From the NCBI RefSeq assembly GCF_051900425.1, contig NZ_JBHZGK010000001.1, forward strand, positions 434,001 through 498,000: a stretch of 64,000 bases of DNA, in the 5' to 3' direction. The DNA is from Frateuria_A sp051900425. Its GTDB lineage: Bacteria > Pseudomonadota > Gammaproteobacteria > Xanthomonadales > Rhodanobacteraceae. The first letter of the stretch is position 1; the number at the start of each line of letters is the position of its first letter. A program made the translations under genes and the position numbers. Below the pieces are notes generated by a model, which was not told the origin of the DNA, did no database searches, and saw only the letters and a list, made by a program, of their open reading frames with translations. This document shows, piece by piece, positions 62,928-64,000 of this stretch.

Positions 62928-64000
62928 TGCGGTGGTTCGCACCGCGACCGGACTCCCTGCTGGGGCAACTGCGCTCGCCGCTGTACATGCGCTGGCAGGC
63001 GGGCCTCTCGCTGTTCGCGCTGGTGGCCCTGTTCCAGGGGCCAGCCTCGCTGCACCGTCCGCTGGGGTCGTGGCTCGTGTCCACGCTGCTGGCCGTGCCG
63101 GTGTTCGTCTATCTGTATTCGCGGGTTTACGTCGGGCCGCGCCGGCGCGTGGAATGGTACGTGGCCGGCATGGCCGCCACCGGCCTGGCGCTGTGGGCCT
63201 GCAACCCGTCCGGGTTCATCCTGCTGATCCTCGCCAGCGTCGTCTCCGCCTTCTCGCCCTCGTGGCGGCGCTGGCTGGCCAGCGTGGCGGTGATGGGTGC
63301 GTTCGCGCTGGCCAAGGCGTGGTCGTTCGGCGATCCGCTGAGCGTCGCACTGTGGGTGGCGATGGCGGGCCTGTTCGGCGGCTTCAGCAACGTCGCCTAC
63401 ATGCACAGCGCGCGCAAGGATGTCGAACTGAGCCTGTCGCAATCGGAGGTGCGGCGCCTGGCGACGCTGGCCGAGCGCGAGCGCATCGGCCGCGACCTGC
63501 ACGACCTGCTCGGCCACACGCTGTCGCTGGTGGCGCTGAAGTCGGAACTGGCCAGGCGCCTGGCCCTGGCCGAACCGGCACGCGCGCAGCGCGAAATGGC
63601 CGAGGTCGAGCGCGTCGCGCGCCACGCCCTCGCCGAAGTGCGCGCCGCCGTGACCGGCATGCGCTGCAGCGACCTGGGCGCCGAACTCACCTCCGCCCGG
63701 CTCATGCTGGAAGCTTCCGGCGTGGCGTTCGAGGGCGTCCTGCCGGACGGCCTGGCGCTGCCGGATGGCATCGAGGCTCCCATCGCGCTGGTGCTGCGCG
63801 AGGCCATTACCAACATCCACCGCCACGCGCGCGCCACCCGGGCCAGCGTGAGCGTGGCTTTCGAGGACGACATGCTCCAGATGCGTATCTGCGACAACGG
63901 ACGCGGCGGCCTGGCCGCGCATGGCAACGGCGTCAGCGGCATGCGCGAGCGCGTGCGCGCGCTGGGCGGGACACTGGCGATCGACTCGCCGCCGCGGCAC
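62927..64000 (+). CDS. second DesK/NarL-type sensor histidine kinase, truncated at window edge
   Basis: At least 358 residues are present before the edge. Membrane helices occupy the first 155 residues (e.g. SLFALVALFQGPASL, WYVAGMAATGLALWA). The H-box ERERIGRDLHDLLGHTLSLVALK and the RHALAEVRAAVTGMR segment are near identical to those of the first kinase, as is the G-box region (DNGRGGLAAHGNGVSGMRERV). It is therefore a recent paralogue, not an unrelated sensor. Its sensory part differs, suggesting a second signal or heterodimer partner. The C-terminus is missing. Confidence 0.92.
   Translation, partial: MRWFAPRPDSLLGQLRSPLYMRWQAGLSLFALVALFQGPASLHRPLGSWLVSTLLAVPVFVYLYSRVYVGPRRRVEWYVAGMAATGLALWACNPSGFILLILASVVSAFSPSWRRWLASVAVMGAFALAKAWSFGDPLSVALWVAMAGLFGGFSNVAYMHSARKDVELSLSQSEVRRLATLAERERIGRDLHDLLGHTLSLVALKSELARRLALAEPARAQREMAEVERVARHALAEVRAAVTGMRCSDLGAELTSARLMLEASGVAFEGVLPDGLALPDGIEAPIALVLREAITNIHRHARATRASVSVAFEDDMLQMRICDNGRGGLAAHGNGVSGMRERVRALGGTLAIDSPPRH

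Overview
The window is chromosomal DNA of a very GC-rich gammaproteobacterium. Gene order (pncC-recA-recX-alaS-csrA-tRNA-Ser; rpmI-rplT-pheS-pheT-ihfA-merR), the number of TonB-dependent receptors, a DUF4034 protein, a S9 peptidase and REP-like intergenic repeats all point to Xanthomonadales, most likely Rhodanobacteraceae (Dyella/Rhodanobacter/Frateuria-like). The genus is inferred, not proven. Both edges cut genes: an MpaB-family oxygenase on the left and a sensor kinase on the right. I see no phage, IS element, integron or CRISPR array.

Layout. 1-6.4 kb: MpaB-family protein, a DUF4034 protein overlapping a secreted hypothetical, YfcE-like phosphodiesterase, M20 amidohydrolase and a TRIC channel. 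6.4-10.6 kb: a TPP riboswitch in front of a TonB receptor and a PnuC-type permease (probable thiamine uptake, PnuT), with an APH-like kinase just upstream. 10.7-16.7 kb: AEC transporter, Hsp15-like protein, a translationally coupled catalase-Ohr pair behind an OxyR-like palindrome, and mutS. 17.1-22.8 kb: pncC-recA-recX-alaS-csrA and tRNA-Ser(GCT). 22.8-30.4 kb: a minus-strand run with a TlpA-like thioredoxin, a Cys-rich Asp-box beta-propeller protein and a TonB receptor (one probable operon), then a RegB/RegA redox two-component pair and a POT peptide transporter. 30.7-38.5 kb: dgkA, lemA with two TPM-domain genes, S9 peptidase, lgt, a GYF_2-AIM24 fusion and thyA. 38.5-45.9 kb: dabB-dabA (inorganic carbon uptake) run into a Sua5-type tRNA modification gene, a DUF6671 gene and a small ORF, with a divergent LysR regulator. 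46-48 kb: HMG-CoA lyase and two GNAT acetyltransferases. 48.2-53.2 kb: rpmI-rplT, terminator, pheS-pheT-ihfA-merR and tRNA-Pro(GGG). 53.5-64 kb: serA divergent from a D-2-hydroxyglutarate dehydrogenase, prolyl aminopeptidase, upp, an orphan class III aminotransferase, and an ABC exporter followed by two tandem paralogous DesK/NarL-type sensor kinases.

Most is ordinary core genome. The parts most worth a second look are the dabBA-sua5 arrangement (a bicarbonate importer translationally coupled to a bicarbonate-consuming enzyme), the riboswitch-controlled thiamine uptake pair, and the TonB receptor/Cys-rich propeller/thioredoxin operon, which may handle a metal or redox substrate rather than sialic acid.
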